DNA of 64,000 nt from Hyparrhenia diplandra (taxonomy: Eukaryota > Streptophyta > Magnoliopsida > Poales > Poaceae): assembly GCA_015847255.1 (NCBI GenBank), contig JADLZK010007820.1, positions 1 through 64,000 on the forward strand, in the 5' to 3' direction. Below, one piece after another: positions 1 to 12,379 of the stretch. The translations under genes were made by a program, and so were the position numbers. Each line of letters begins with the position of its first letter. The stretch's first letter is position 1. The notes beneath the pieces are model-generated. The model ran no database searches and was not told the DNA's origin. It was given only the letters and a program-made list of their open reading frames with translations.

Positions 1-3000
1 CATGCATTAGGTCAGACAATCTTCTACTCTTTGTTGATATGAACCCTGCTTCATCCATAACCGTGTATGGTTCTCTTTGAACCTTTTCTGGCACAACCTT
101 TTTATTCTCACTTTCATGTCTCTTCCAAGAATTCAGTGAGGTGTCTCGAGGCCTACCTGTTCTCTGTGGCCTAGGTGGGCAAGCAGCTGGCAAAGAGTCT
201 TTACTTGAAACACCAAACTGTTTCAACAAATTTTCATCAACTAATCCTTCCTTTAGCCCAGGCATTGGTCTTGGCTTCACAGAGTCAATGGCTCGTATAG
301 CATTGGCAAATTCGCCGTCATCAATCTCCCCTTCAGTATTTGCCAAAGCAAGTGCTTTTGTAACCAGAAGGTTTCTTTTCATGGCATCCATCTGTTTTGT
401 CATATGAATGGCTTCTGAATTGGGGCAACTTATAGAGTTTGGCCCTGCATCTTTCCTCCACCTTTGCATGATGTTTTCCTTGGGTATTTTAGTCCTGTCC
501 ATATGAACCAGTACCTACACACATAAAAAGTATGATCTTTTATTTTCCTTGTCATAGACCAGAGCATAATATAGTAGTACAACAATGACTATTTAGAGAT
601 AAGTGAATTGCCTTCAAGCTGTGCCTGCACGGTAATCCTGCATGTTCATATAATCCACAACTGCAGCTAATTTTGTCAATGCCTGTGAACCACACCTTGT
701 ACACCCTTGCATCTTCTCTTCCTATTTCATTGGTGTGCACCACCTTGAAAAACTCATTGCTGTCCGACTTTTCTAAAATGACAAATGCCCCAGCTTCATA
801 GAGTTCATTGTAGAACTTCTCATGCATACCTCTTGTGTAAACTTCTTCTGCATGTATCTCTATGGGAAGCCCTGTTCTTCTTCGTCTGGACACCTGTGCA
901 CATGTTTTCTTATTTGATTAGTTAGAGCTTGTCTGGAACATACATCAGGTTGTAAATTTTAGTTCCATAATCTCACCTGTTTTGTGACGTAGTTTTCTTT
1001 CTCTTCTTCTTGATTTCTGTCGTATTGAAAGTCCCTGAATTTAGCGACAAACTGGTGCATAGGTGCTGACCGTTGTATAAATCTTTTGAGCATGTGGTTT
1101 GCGCTTTCACTCCGTTGGGTGCTGGTCATACCTGCGCAGAAAATGTTCATGAAATATGGCTTAGCCCACATAGCTCTAAACTTGTATGCACGGTCCATGA
1201 ACTTGTTTCCATCTAGTTTGTATTCCTTTACTAGCTCCTGCCACTCCTTCTCAAATGCAGATGGTGAAATTTCATTAGTTATGAGTCTGTTGAACTTTCT
1301 CTTGAAAGCACTTTTCTTGGAATATGCAGGACCAACTTTTTTTTTGGCTTTCCTCAGCACATGCCACCTGCACCAGCGATGCCGTGTATCAGGTAGTGTT
1401 GTCTTTATTGCCGCTGCCATTCCCTGGCACTGATCTGAAAAATACAGAGAAGGTAAGGTTAGGGGTAGGACCAACATGATTAAGTAGGACCAACATGATT
1501 AAGTAGTACCGAACAATTTCCAGACTTTGTACCTGTAAGTATCGTTTGGGGATGTTTCCCCTCCATTATATCTAAGAAGAAGTTTCTGAAAGCCCATTCG
1601 AAATCTTCTGTTCTCTCATGGCTTAGTAGGACACCACCAAATATTATTGATTGGTAGTGGTTGTTTACCCCAACAAATAATCCGAATGGTAAGTTGTATA
1701 GGTTGGTTCTGTATGTTGTGTCAAAAGTCACAACATCTCCAAAGTGCTTGTAGTCTAGTTGGTTTTTCCCTGTGCACCACAACATGTTTGTTATCCTTCC
1801 AACCTCATCTTTCTGGAACCTTATTTTCATATCCTTGTCTTCCTTTGCCATTCTGATCAGTAGCTCCATTGTCTTCTGCATATCGTCTCTTATGTCTTCC
1901 TGCGCTATCCTTGCGCACAGGTTTTTGACTGCTTGCTTCCTAATCGGCAACCTTTTATCTGCAGATGAAACCCCAATTATGCTGCATACATGCCCCAATG
2001 CCACATTATTTGTTCTCAGTCTTTGTATGAAATCCTTAGTCTGTGGGTCCATGTCATCGTGGGATCCCCATTGCTTCTTCTGTCCAAAAGTTTCTGAGAG
2101 TGGATGGTTGTGTTCTGCTACTATCTTACTCACTATCCAAGAATGGTTTTCTGTCCGGTGTAGACGCAACATAGCTTTGCATCCTGTCCTTGATGTAGCT
2201 GCCCTGGGGTTCTTGCAGTAACCCTGCATTAATGAAATTGGTGTCATGAAGAGTCTACTATGATTTGATCTATTCACAAACTTAGGCCACTAACTGTGTT
2301 TTTTACAATATGTGTTCTTGTCTAGTTGCTTACCTCGCATGAGCATACAATATCTCTGCTCGTTATGTAGTTGTTCCGGTTGGTGTTTGACCTTGACTTT
2401 CTTATACCGAAACCAATCTCCCATGCATATAGGTTGTAGAACTCCTTTGCTTCGTCATAAGAGCTGAATGTAGTGCCTTCATATGGGAAGAAAATTGGAT
2501 GCCCCTGTCTTTCTGATGACGACTGAATTGCTAGTGATATTGCACTCTGTGTTGTACCTGTTAGGCAAGCATTTGGTCCTTCCTTGCCCCTTTTCCTGAA
2601 TGGTTATTATAATCTATATCACACCCCTAAATTGAAATTCTTTTTATTGAACAACGATATACTTTGTAGGCTCACCAACTCATAGGATGAGTGACCACAT
2701 AAATAATTATTGGAAAACTATGGACACTCATGATGTAACCAGTATTATGCAATAGGTGAACCATAAAATATCTTTTACATACCAATTGCAAATCCTGACA
2801 ATGCATCACAATTTTAATGTCACTTTTCGACTCTAATTTTGAAATTCATATATGTCGTTGTTTGAATATGTTTGGCGTTCTGTCTCAGATATCATATGCA
2901 GCAGAATTTTTTGAAAATGTAGAAAGTGAGTGTTATCCGATTACCTTTTTCTGAAGCTCATAGTCGTGAGGACAACTGATCCTTCTCGGCTTTCACCATC

Positions 3001-3224
3001 TATGTCGTCTCCAATGCCGCCCAACTCATTTCCTGTTTTCTCTCTTAAGGCGAATGTTGGATTCTCTTCACCAATCGAAAATTGATTTGCAACTGAACCT
3101 TGTAAAACTGGTTTATCTAACAAACATTCGCTCATCTCCACCTGCAATCCCTCGTCTGCTAGCGCAGTTCGATACTCTATATCCCCTCCTCCCTGGGTGT
3201 GATCATCTATATATGTTGAATCTG
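1..3224 (-). CDS. FAR1/FHY3-related (FRS) protein, multi-exon, 3' end outside window
   Basis: This is a transposase-derived transcription-factor-type protein of the FAR1/FHY3 family. I can join exons on the minus strand at 2223-1533, 1434-977, 893-612 and 514-1. An upstream exon ends at 2334 (its acceptor is probably near 2550-2562), and a possible 5' exon lies at 3224-2945; the join between these last two is unresolved. Seen in order: a FAR1 DNA-binding domain (FSSYDEAKEFYNLYAWEIGF, then CKAMLRLHR and HNHPL), a MULE-type DDE domain with acidic residues kept in FDTTY, TDQ and RSESAN, and a SWIM zinc finger (CSCGLYEHAGLPCRH). A charged C-terminal tail runs off the left edge. The joined exons stay in frame without stops. 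The intron after the SWIM exon (611-515) uses a GC donor. An intact reading frame suggests a domesticated FRS gene, although a MULE/FAR1-type transposon cannot be excluded because no TIRs were found. Confidence 0.88.
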
Positions 3225-3334
3225 CAAAAGAGATCATTTTTTATTTCAGCTACAGAAACCATTCGAAGATACAATTCCGTTTACAACAAACAAAGTGGTT
3301 TTCAAGCAGTTGGTTTTCAAGATGTGATGGCATA

Positions 3335-5030
3335 TCAAACTAGTAAGTAGTAACGCGGACGTGCGTGCCTCTCGGTGCCCCCGACCTGGAGGTCGACCGG
3401 AGCACGACTTATCTGCGCACTCAAGGCTGCGTGAGCCTCGGGCCCGCGAGCGAGAGGTCGTGCGGGGCGGGGAGGAGCGCATGGCCAGGTACACGCCCGG
3501 TTCAGACCTAGAGGCGACTCGAGCCCCCGTGCCCCTTCCTCTTTGAGCTCGTTGCCCGAGGGGAATGGCGATGAAGAAGCGATCTGTAGCGGCGCTGATG
3601 GAGCATACCGACACGGAGTCGGCGGCGATGCGGATCGGTCAAGGAAAGGAGGCCCGACGAGGGGCCCCTTGGGGCCGGTGCTGACGAAGATGATCGTCCG
3701 GAAGCGCTCGGGCGCTGCGGACATCGGCGAGGAAACGGATGAAGCCATCGAAGCGGTGACTATCGTCACACGAGCGCTTCCCCTACCTGGCGTGCCAACT
3801 GTCGTGGTCGAATATCACGGGGTATCCCACACAACCAAAAGCGAGTTTGGGGCGATTCATGTGGGATGGATCGTCTCGGCAGGTTTCGCCTAGTGAGGGT
3901 TTCCTGTCTTGGAGGGCTCGCTCCCTAAGGACCGGGTCATGGACCTTCTACCTAGTTTTATTATACGTACAGCCACACGCCGGGATGGGGCGGCTTGATT
4001 CCACACCCCGTTGGGTTAAGGTATAATTTCGATCCAAGGTGGCCGGCGTAGGCAACGATCTATCGGGAGCAGACATGGGGAGAGTGGCCCCATGGTCCGG
4101 TTGGCGTGGTTGCTGAGTGATCCTCCACGTAAAACTTTTGGCGCAATGTTATCGTGTACGAATTATTTAAGTTGACGGATGCTGAGTGGTCTTCCGAAAT
4201 GCTGAGTGCTAATGGGATGCTGAGTGACCTTCCCATTTCCAACCCCTGAGAAGTCGTGGTAGGATTATACCGAAACCTAGGATGGCTGCCAAGCGGGTAC
4301 GGAATCTCGTTGGACCTTTTCTAACCACTGATCATGGGAGGAGTTGGTCCATCGTGTGGGGAAATTTGTTCAACCTCTGCAGAGTGACTCAAATCTATTC
4401 GAATAGCCACGTCCTTGGAATGGGCAAATGCTAGGCCGGAACATCCGTGATTAGACACACGATCTGGTATGTGATCTGTTAACTTGAGCTTAATTGAATA
4501 TCTAATCGGGAACTAGTGAGAGTAGTAAACTCTACTAGGGACCAAACCCCTAATGGTAACCTTCCACCCTCTCGGTTAGGACTTGCTGAGTACGAAAGTA
4601 CTCACCCCTCTATTTCTATTTTTAGAATGCCAGCTGTAGGAGTGTATCCAAGGAAATCGAGCTGTGAAGGAAGACACGAAGATGAGATCACAAGAAGGAC
4701 ACTCGAAGACGGAGGCGCTCATGAAGGAGCTACGTGAGGATGTGTGACCGAATTATAGGACCGTTCCATAGGAGTAAGTCCAAGGGTTTGTCCGCACTCT
4801 AAGCTTGCCTGTAGGAATGGAGCCATGTTACAGGTGCTGCGTAGGATCTCTGATAGGGTTATAATAGTAGGCTTACGGCCAAGTCATGTAAACCCAAACC
4901 ATGTACCATATTTTCCCTAATAGTAATAAAAGTATAGTTTTGATATCATATCCGCTTAATTAGGCGTATTTGTGCGTGATCCCGGCGCAAATATGTGTGA
5001 TTAAGGAAACCTCGTAAATGGGGTGTGACA
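3335..5030 (-). mobile_element. 5' end of a Ty3-gypsy (Tat/RIRE2-like) LTR retrotransposon
   Basis: The element lies on the minus strand. An LTR runs from 3800 (plus-strand TGTCGTGGTC) to 5030 (GGGTGTGACA), about 1.23 kb, with TG...CA ends. Directly beside it, on the internal side (3783-3799), is the stretch that reads TTGGCACGCCAGGTAGGG on the minus strand. This matches the post-LTR primer-site region of Tat-lineage elements from memory. The GC-rich leader continues to about 3335 and then stops beside the FRS gene, so the copy is truncated. The leader ORF (3769-3335 minus, 144 aa) has no domain I recognise. A target-site duplication cannot be shown because the other end is missing. Confidence 0.55.
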
Positions 5031-5164
5031 TAGTGTCCTCTACCGAAAGTGTCCCACTTTCAAAGGACCATATTTTTGTTTTTCTATTCTTTTTTTTCCT
5101 GTCCACCTTTACAAATGAAACATACATATCACATATCACATATATTTGACATCCATGCACTCGA

Positions 5165-5915
5165 TACAACTCATTTAGTATATATTTTGAGTTTCTTTCG
5201 TTTAATTGATTCTTCTTTTATTAACCAAATTTGAACTGGAAACCATTCGAATAGGGTGGAGACATGAACAAAAAAATTATATTCATATTATTGGAGTGCA
5301 ATGTTAGGCCTCATCCGTAGGTATCCCCAAAACTTTGAACATCTCTTAACGGAACATGACCATTCACTCACGATCGAATGGTTTAAAAATTATAGTAATT
5401 ACAAACGAGGTTGAAAAATCGTGAAACTTGTTGATTAGTCATGAAATCATATGTGGAGACTACCCAAAAAATTTGGGAAGGTTTCGTTGACGTTGGTGTC
5501 AGCGATGGTTGAAACTCATGTCATATAACACATGTGATAATAGAACTTATGTGGAGTTGTCTTGGGTTTTGGCCATTCTATGAACCAACCTTTACGAAAC
5601 ATTCCCAATTTTTTTATAGCCTCCATATATGATTTCACGACAACTCAACAAGTTTCATGATTTTTCAACTTCGTTTGCATTTTATATAATTTAAAAACTA
5701 TACACCCGGGAGTGAATAGTCATGTTCTGCTTTTAGGAGATGTTCAAAGTTTTGGGTCAATCCCCGAATTAGGCCTCACATTGCATTCAGGAATATGAAT
5801 ACCATTTTTCCTTTCATGTTCCCCTATATTCGAATGTCTTACAGTTTAAATTTGGCTTATAAAGAAAAATTAAATTAAAAGCAATAAAATCAAAAAATAT
5901 AGTAAATTGTTTTTA
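5165..5915. mobile_element. Foldback (long inverted-repeat) element
   Basis: Two arms of roughly 300 bp face each other around 5540-5570. The left arm holds, in order, CATTCGAATAGGG (about 5244), GGAGTGCAATGTTAGGCCTC (about 5294), CAAAACTTTGAACATCTC and GTGAAACTTGTTGATTAG. The right arm holds their reverse complements in the opposite order, ending with TATTCGAATG near 5840 and AAATTTGGCTTATAAAG near 5860. Weaker complementarity continues out to about 5165 and 5915. There is no ORF. It is a non-autonomous foldback/MITE-like element of unassigned superfamily, and no clear target-site duplication was found. Confidence 0.7.
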
Positions 5916-5999
5916 AAAAATGTCACAATTGGATAGGAACTAACAGCCAATGTATCAAAGACACGAAAAAAAATTGGACTCCAAATTAAAAAAAAAATA

Positions 6000-8347
6000 T
6001 TTTACCGAGAGCGTAGGTTGAGCCTTCGGGAAAATAAATCTACCGAGGGTCACTTTCGGTGAAGCCCTCGGTACAATCCTGTAAATTTTTAAATTTTAGC
6101 ATTTCATTTCGAAATTTGGTGATAAAAATTTTAAAAAGGTTTACCGAGGGGCCGAATTGAACCCTCGGTAGAGGCCCTACCTCTCGACTCTCCACCTTCT
6201 TCCCCCAATCCCTCCCTCTCTCTCAACACTTCTTCCGCCCACCGCGGCCACACTCACCCCGCCGGCCGCACTCACCCCCGCCGTCTCGCCCCTCGCCAAC
6301 CCCCACCACCGCCACCGCCACCACCGCCACCCGCCCGCCGCCACCGCTAGCAGCCCCCACCAACCACCGCCACCACCGCCCGCCGCCACCCGCCGTGACC
6401 CCCACCAACCACCGCCACCACCGCCCTCACCAACGCCGGCCACCTCCGCCGACGCCGGCCACCCGCTTAACGCCGGCCACCTCCGCCGATCTGCATTAAG
6501 GTATACATTGCTATAATTTTTTAAGTTACATTTTTATGATTTCTCAATAATAATTAGATAAGGTTATTTTTTGTAGCATGTTGTTGTAGTTGTTATATAT
6601 TTTGGAGGGTTCATCATGATGATGGTAGTATTTTATTTATATGTTTTTTTGTTTTTGTTTGATTTTCATATGTACCCCTAAGAAACATAGGTGAAAATGT
6701 TTGGCCTTCTTTTGGTGCACAAATCTGTTTGGTTTATACTATATATTTTTATTAAGTCTCTAAAAAATTGAAACTAATTTTTATGTATTTCTAGATGGCC
6801 GGACGTAATCTTCCACCTCCAGAAGTCAGAGGTTTTTGTGGCCATCTAACGACCCGGGGATTTGACTATGATTGGAGATCTCTGCCCACCATAACGGAAA
6901 ATGTTCGAATAATAGTAAGTATTTGTATAATTAATTTGTCAAATATTTTTGTACATGAATATTTACCATTTATATGAATTTTAAAACTATTCTGACCTAA
7001 TCGACCAAATTACTTGGCTTAAAACACACTCTCGTACTTTGGTGTTCATGAAGTGGTCGTCCAACACTCACATCATCTTCATAGTGAATTGGGACAACAA
7101 ATTGAATGTCAAATTAGCTTTTCCATCGCCTCTAGAAGGAGAGGTGGAAATCCTATAAACATCTCATCGGTTGGAGCAAAGTCGCATGTGAGCCAGCCCG
7201 GCGGTTACACAAAAATATCTTTGTCATGGGATGTGTAACGAAGCTTCAAGAACATGGGTACACTCTCCCTACATTCTCCTTTTTGTTGATGACAGCTAAA
7301 AGTAGGAACATGCTTGATGATGTTGCGGGATTTGCTGCAAACCAGGCTCGGAGGAACCAAAATGATGTGGTAATCTAGATATCCCATGTTAATTTGTCAC
7401 GCTTATACCTAGAATTGATGTGGTACTCTAGAGATGTTCTCATATTTTTTTTCCCAATATTTACAGTTCAATCTGTATGACTTAACCTACATTTGGTTGT
7501 AGTTATGCATCCATTCTTACCCAAACAATGTCTCGATTGGGTTATGTTTGGACATGGGCTACTCCAATACCAACGTGCACTACAGATGGATATCGGGCAA
7601 AGGTGGTTGCCCGTATGATTGGAGATGCAAGCGACATGCCAGCGCAAGCTGTTAACCGCCCCTCGTACACCATGTCGCCGGAGTTGTGAAGCAAAGGAGG
7701 ATGTTTAGTGAGAGCGTTGGTCTACATTTGGGAGATCTGTGCATTAAAAATTGGTGACCTACACTTCACTCAATTTTGGCTAGAAGGCCGGCAGTAGTGA
7801 ACCTGTAGTGAAGTTGTAGTAGAACTTGTAGCTGTATGTGACTTGTTTTAAATTATGCACTTTAAATTATGCAAGTTTGTATGGATGTGATATATATGTG
7901 AGTTTTTTAAATTACGCAAGTTTGTATGGATGTGAAAATTATGTGACTTATTATATTATTAGATTGTATTTGTCTAGGTGGATTGAAAATCAGGAAAAAA
8001 AATAAGGTCATTGTACCGAGCGCCATGGAGCCGGCCCTCGGTAGAGTGACCATATTCTACCGAGCACCAGCAACCACGCTCGGTACATTTGACGGCAGGG
8101 GCGCCGCGTCGACGGAATACACTGGGAGCGTCAACGCCACCGAGGGTAGCGAGGTGGTGCTCGGTGGAGGCAACCTCTACCGAGGGGCACAGGGTACCGA
8201 GGGTGAGGCTCTCGGTACAATATCCTGTACTGAGAGGTTTCTTTTTCAGAGAGGAGCTCTCGGTAGTGTGCGTGGCCACCGAGCGCTGTCCGTTGGTCTT
8301 TCGGTACACGGTATGGCGCTCGGTGGAGGCTGACTGTGCGGTAGTGG
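6000..8347. mobile_element. Non-autonomous CACTA-like element with ACCGAG subterminal repeats
   Basis: Both flanks carry dense, alternately oriented copies of ACCGAGGG / CCCTCGGT: about 6 copies at 6003-6175 and about 15 at 8015-8335. This arrangement is typical of grass CACTA (En/Spm) subterminal regions. A possible terminus CGGTAGTG sits at 8340-8347, but no matching CACTA end was located on the left. The interior holds non-coding AT-rich sequence and short open stretches (for example 6795-6977 and 7053-7238) that look like decayed exons of unknown origin. No transposase is recognisable. Confidence 0.6.
6225..6500. repeat. Low-complexity CCGCCACC-rich tract
   Basis: The tract is built of variants of CCACCGCCACC and CGCCGGCCACC, including a near-repeat of CCCCACCAACCACCGCCACC (about 6355 and 6401). 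The long ORFs on the other strand are glycine/tryptophan/valine strings produced by this composition and are not genes. Confidence 0.75.
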
Positions 8348-8349
8348 TA

Positions 8350-10093
8350 GCAACCCCCGTGCAGTCGACCGTGACATCCCATCTTTACGATCAATTCCCA
8401 CCGTGCTTTTACTCTCATCAGCGTATGTGCAGGAGCCGCATCTCCTATATCTCTCCGTTTTCTTTTCAGCTCTCTCTCTCTCTCTCGGTCTCTCTTGTCC
8501 CACTAAATAGCAATAGCAGGAAGGGAACCTTCGCTGGGATTCTTGAGGCTACAATGCAGCTAGCCTTTTGTTGGGAAAGCCTCGACGCGGTGGCGCTGGT
8601 GTAGGTGGCCCCATGGACAGGCATACACCTAGTTTCATAAAATAAAATGTCCAAAAGTTTTGTTACTGTTCAATTGGGTGTTTCTTAATATGTCTAATTA
8701 CATGGAAAAATATAGTTCTGTATAAACTTGGACCATGCAAAATTCGATGAATACATGCACACATATTTGGCATGAGTATCTTTTGCCTTTTGTTGAACCA
8801 TAAAATTATAATTGGTGAAGAATGAACAAGACATATGGTTTAAGTGAGTGTCCAAACAAGCCTTAATAACTTTATTTTTGGAATAAATTTTAATAACTTT
8901 TCAACATGTTTCAATAATTGCAATATCTTTGTAGCTACTAAAGACATTTCTTGATGATTTTCCTTCTGAACCTACAAAAAAATTAATCCAGCTACATAAA
9001 AAAACAATTCTTGAGAAAATACAATTTGTACACATTCAAATGTGAATATATATATTGTTTCTGTAAAAGACATAATAGTTAGATTGCCATTTTGTTTAGA
9101 TGCTCGCTCCAACTACGTTTGTCTTCAAAAATAATAAGATAGACACCACAAAGACAGTTTGAGCGAATGAAAATGTAATAACCACAGTCCACATACACCG
9201 GTCCTCCACTCCTCCTTTAGGACTAGGACGGTGCCGACAACACGAATTATATATGCATTGCCGTGGTCGAATTATACATCATCGTTTAGTTTTGAGGCCG
9301 TGGTGGTCCCGTTTATGTTCGTTACGCACGCCGTGACGTGTTTGGGTTTTGGAACCCTAGGCATCCTATCCTTCCTACTACTTGCAGATTACCGCGTCCG
9401 ATGTGGATGTAGAAATAACGTGGAGAGAGAAGAGAGTTAGCGACTGCTCACGATGACTCATGACTACACAACTTTTCATGCTCTGCTTCTTAGAAATAAA
9501 TAAAATCCGACCTTTTGTATCATCCAATGTACTATACGGCCATTATATTGTATACGGCTAGCTAGTGTTGATTATTACATGCTTTAAGTTGGGCCTATAG
9601 CTAGTCTTCTTTTTTTCTAGTCTACGGCATCGGCCGAGATGGATCGAAGCGGGAGCCGGGTACGTGCCGCATGAGCAGGCGGGTTGGGGTGGCGCGAGGC
9701 TGCGGCTCGCCGTCGGCAGGGAGCACCCAGCTGCGAGCCCAACACGGCGCGCGATCGGTCGCCGGCCGATGGCGACGCTCCTACAACGAAGTGTCGGCAA
9801 GTTGTATATATCTACTTGCCCACGACGGAAGAGAGGAGGGCGTGCTAGCTCTCGCCACGGCGGCGTGTTGGCTCACAGCGGCGGCGAGGTTACGATGGCG
9901 CTCCTTCAACGTCGCGTCAGCTCCGTGCTGTCCCAAGCGCGGCGCACGTGCGGCAAAAGGAGGCACCGGCGGGGCTGCCTGCTGTGCATGGCGAAGAGGG
10001 GCGGAGACAGGGGCCTGGCCCTATGGTCCCAAATTTAGAAATTTAAATTTTGATTAAATTTTTATATAAATTTAAATGGTTGGCCCTCCCTAA
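8350..10093. other. Gene-poor intergenic stretch
   Basis: I see no supported gene. There is a short CT microsatellite at about 8471-8492. A GC-rich block at 9600-10040 has overlapping ORFs in several frames (longest 128 aa at 9671-10057 plus), with no recognised motif and no splice-site support. The rest is AT-rich and unremarkable. Confidence 0.5.
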
Positions 10094-11475
10094 TCTATAC
10101 CTACTAATAAAGAGAGAAAATTTCAGTCCCACCTCCTTTTTCACCGGGCTTTTCACCTCCTTTTTCTGCAGGGCCTTTTTCTATACTAATAAAGAGAGAC
10201 AGTCCCACCTCTTGTTTTCAACCACTTTTTTCCACCACGTTGGTACGACTAAAAAGCCCATGAACGATATAGCACGAGACGAGCCCAGCACCATGTCACA
10301 ACAAGTCGTCATGATCGGTGCAGGAGATTGGAGCTGTTTAGTCCCACCTCGAAAAAGGAAAGTAGAGAGGCAGTTGGAGGCGAGTACAAGATGCAGGGGT
10401 GGCTACGTACCAGAACCATCTTTGCGCCTCGGCCATTGACGTAGCTTTTGAGGTTCGAGGCACGTCACCTATTTTTCCGTCTGCCGATGTTCTTCCGTTC
10501 TGTATAGAGTCCGTAGTAAAAGAGTCCATGAAGAGATATTTGCATGCCCCCGTGGAAAGCTTTCCCGAGACCGAACCAAGGTCGTACCGAACCAAGGTCG
10601 TTGCATGCCTATACGTGCATAGCGTCGGTGCAGTCCTAAACTAAGCCCAGAACCAACTGAGGCCACAAATACGGATCCCATCGGTCTTCAAACAAATACG
10701 TACTTTTTGCCTTTTTTGTTGGCTATAAAAAACAATCGTTTACCAATGACTTCCAGAGGTGCTGGAACGACATATCTCTCAGGCAAGTCTCATCTCTCTT
10801 TTTCCTTTCGTAGATGTAGAAGATTAAAAACGCAAAAAAAAAAAGCAGATTCAACATTTACAAGTTTTCACCAAAAAAAAAATCTAGATCCAACATTTAT
10901 ATCAGTTTTGATTGATTACTCCCTCCTATAATTTTTATAGTCACAACCTCTACTAATGGACAGAAGAAACCAAACTAGCAAAGGTAAATACTCACATGCA
11001 AATAGATAAATAAAAAAAAGACAACACAATATATAGGCTTTGAACTTCTTATACCTTTGACTGATGACAAATAAATATTTCTACCATAAATTTATTAATG
11101 TATTAAAAATCAAAACTCATATTATTATAGTCTAAATGTAGTCGATTGTCCAAAAACAAATTGTGAAAGTATGAACCAGTGCCATCCTCTGCAAAGTATG
11201 GAAAATTGAGAGTGACCTTGTGTCATAATCATCACACATAGTAGCTCTTGATATCAATATAACTAATTCCATGATAATTGAGTTACAAATCTTTACATGT
11301 CTAAAAAAAGAATTTATGAAATTTAATATTGATTTTACCTATTTTCATTAATTTTATTTATGAGCACATTTTTTTTTGTGCTTAGCAATGCAAGAAAAAT
11401 TTTATGATGCCCTTATTCTAATTGAGTGCATAACATTTTTTTTCTCCCGTTGCAACGCACGGGCATGTTTGCTAG
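10094..11475 (+). mobile_element. Non-autonomous Helitron
   Basis: The 5' end is TCTATACCTACTAATAAAG, inserted directly after an A (10093). The 3' end is CTAG at 11472-11475, followed by T, which fits the A^T target rule. A hairpin CCCGT...ACGGG (11446-11463) sits 8 bases before the CTAG. These are the hallmark Helitron features. A second 5'-end-like motif (TCTATACTAATAAAGAGAGA) occurs at about 10175, suggesting a nested or re-used end. No RepHel gene is present. The interior (10390-10680) is open in both directions for about 80 codons but carries no domain I recognise; it may be a captured fragment. Confidence 0.88.
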
Positions 11476-12254
11476 TAATAAAAAAATCAACTTCCTGGCT
11501 CCATCCCTAATGCGAAGCTTGTGGATAGGAGAAACGCGTCTGTATGAACGAAGCGCGATGAAACATGTCACCCCTAACTGACAAGCAGGTCCGACTTAAC
11601 GGGCGTGGATAAAATTGCCAAAAGTTAAACCGTTGGGTTAGCTATACGCTTATCCTGACGTGGAGGCGTCTTGGAGCTGTGGTAACCGGGGCTCTACCGT
11701 TGGGACATATGGCCTTATAATCCTACATCGACCAGAATGGGTCGAAGAATATTCCATAGTAACTAAAATACTCCTTTCAGCTAGCTGAACTATACTTGTA
11801 CAAGGTACCTATAAAACAGTTGTTTGGCATGGGTTTGTAATTCCGTGCTACAATAAACTAGAAGTCACATAAAACTACTTTTTTTTACTTCATGGGCTTT
11901 GACTTCACTATTGAAGTCGTTTTACTTTCACCTAGCTATAGACGTATGGACTGCTCGAATGGAGTAAAGTATTATTTTCTCTCTCCTATTGTTCTCGTTT
12001 CTTGTGACAAGCTTGGATATTTACCACATGTCCATTATGACATAGTATTGTTTCTCGTTCAATGCTTCTTGTGACCTAGCTATAGACGTGTCCATTATGA
12101 ACTGATATATTGTTTGATATATTGCCGTAGGATCATTTGAATTATTGTATATTCACCTATGCATGCAACACAATGATTACAATTACAAAGATCAAATTAT
12201 ACACTAGATCATCTTGATTCATGTGTCAAAAAATCGAATTGAATATCTAGCAGA
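11476..12254. other. Intergenic sequence without recognisable genes
   Basis: Mostly AT-rich, with only short ORFs (for example 60 codons at 11892-12074). I saw no domain, splice pattern or repeat boundary. Confidence 0.5.
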
Positions 12255-12285
12255 CAGCTAAACAGACAAGCTGTCTGTTTAGCTG
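12255..12285. repeat. Perfect 14-bp palindrome with 3-nt spacer
   Basis: The arms CAGCTAAACAGACA (12255-12268) and TGTCTGTTTAGCTG (12272-12285) are exact reverse complements around AGC. No associated gene is apparent. Confidence 0.9.
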
Positions 12286-12379
12286 ACATCAGCTGTCTAA
12301 ACTTTTTGTACCTGCCCTAATGCCTTCTTGCATGCGTGCGCTGTGTCATTCTTGCATGCTAAAAGCAAGCGGGTGATTA

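Noticed and set aside
3361..3893. Plus-strand ORFs with GC-rich codons
   Set aside because: They lie in the leader and LTR start of the minus-strand gypsy element; no domain, and the element structure explains the sequence.
6177..6443. Gly/Trp-rich 88-codon ORF on the minus strand
   Set aside because: It is a translation of the CCGCCACC low-complexity tract, with repetitive composition, no motif and no splice or promoter support.
9231..9440. 69-codon ORF with a hydrophobic middle
   Set aside because: Hydrophobic stretch only. No upstream promoter, no homologous motif and no splice partner seen.
9558..10057. Overlapping ORFs of 80-128 codons in the GC-rich block
   Set aside because: Three or more frames are open at once, as expected for high GC. 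No recognised domain and no start or splice context.
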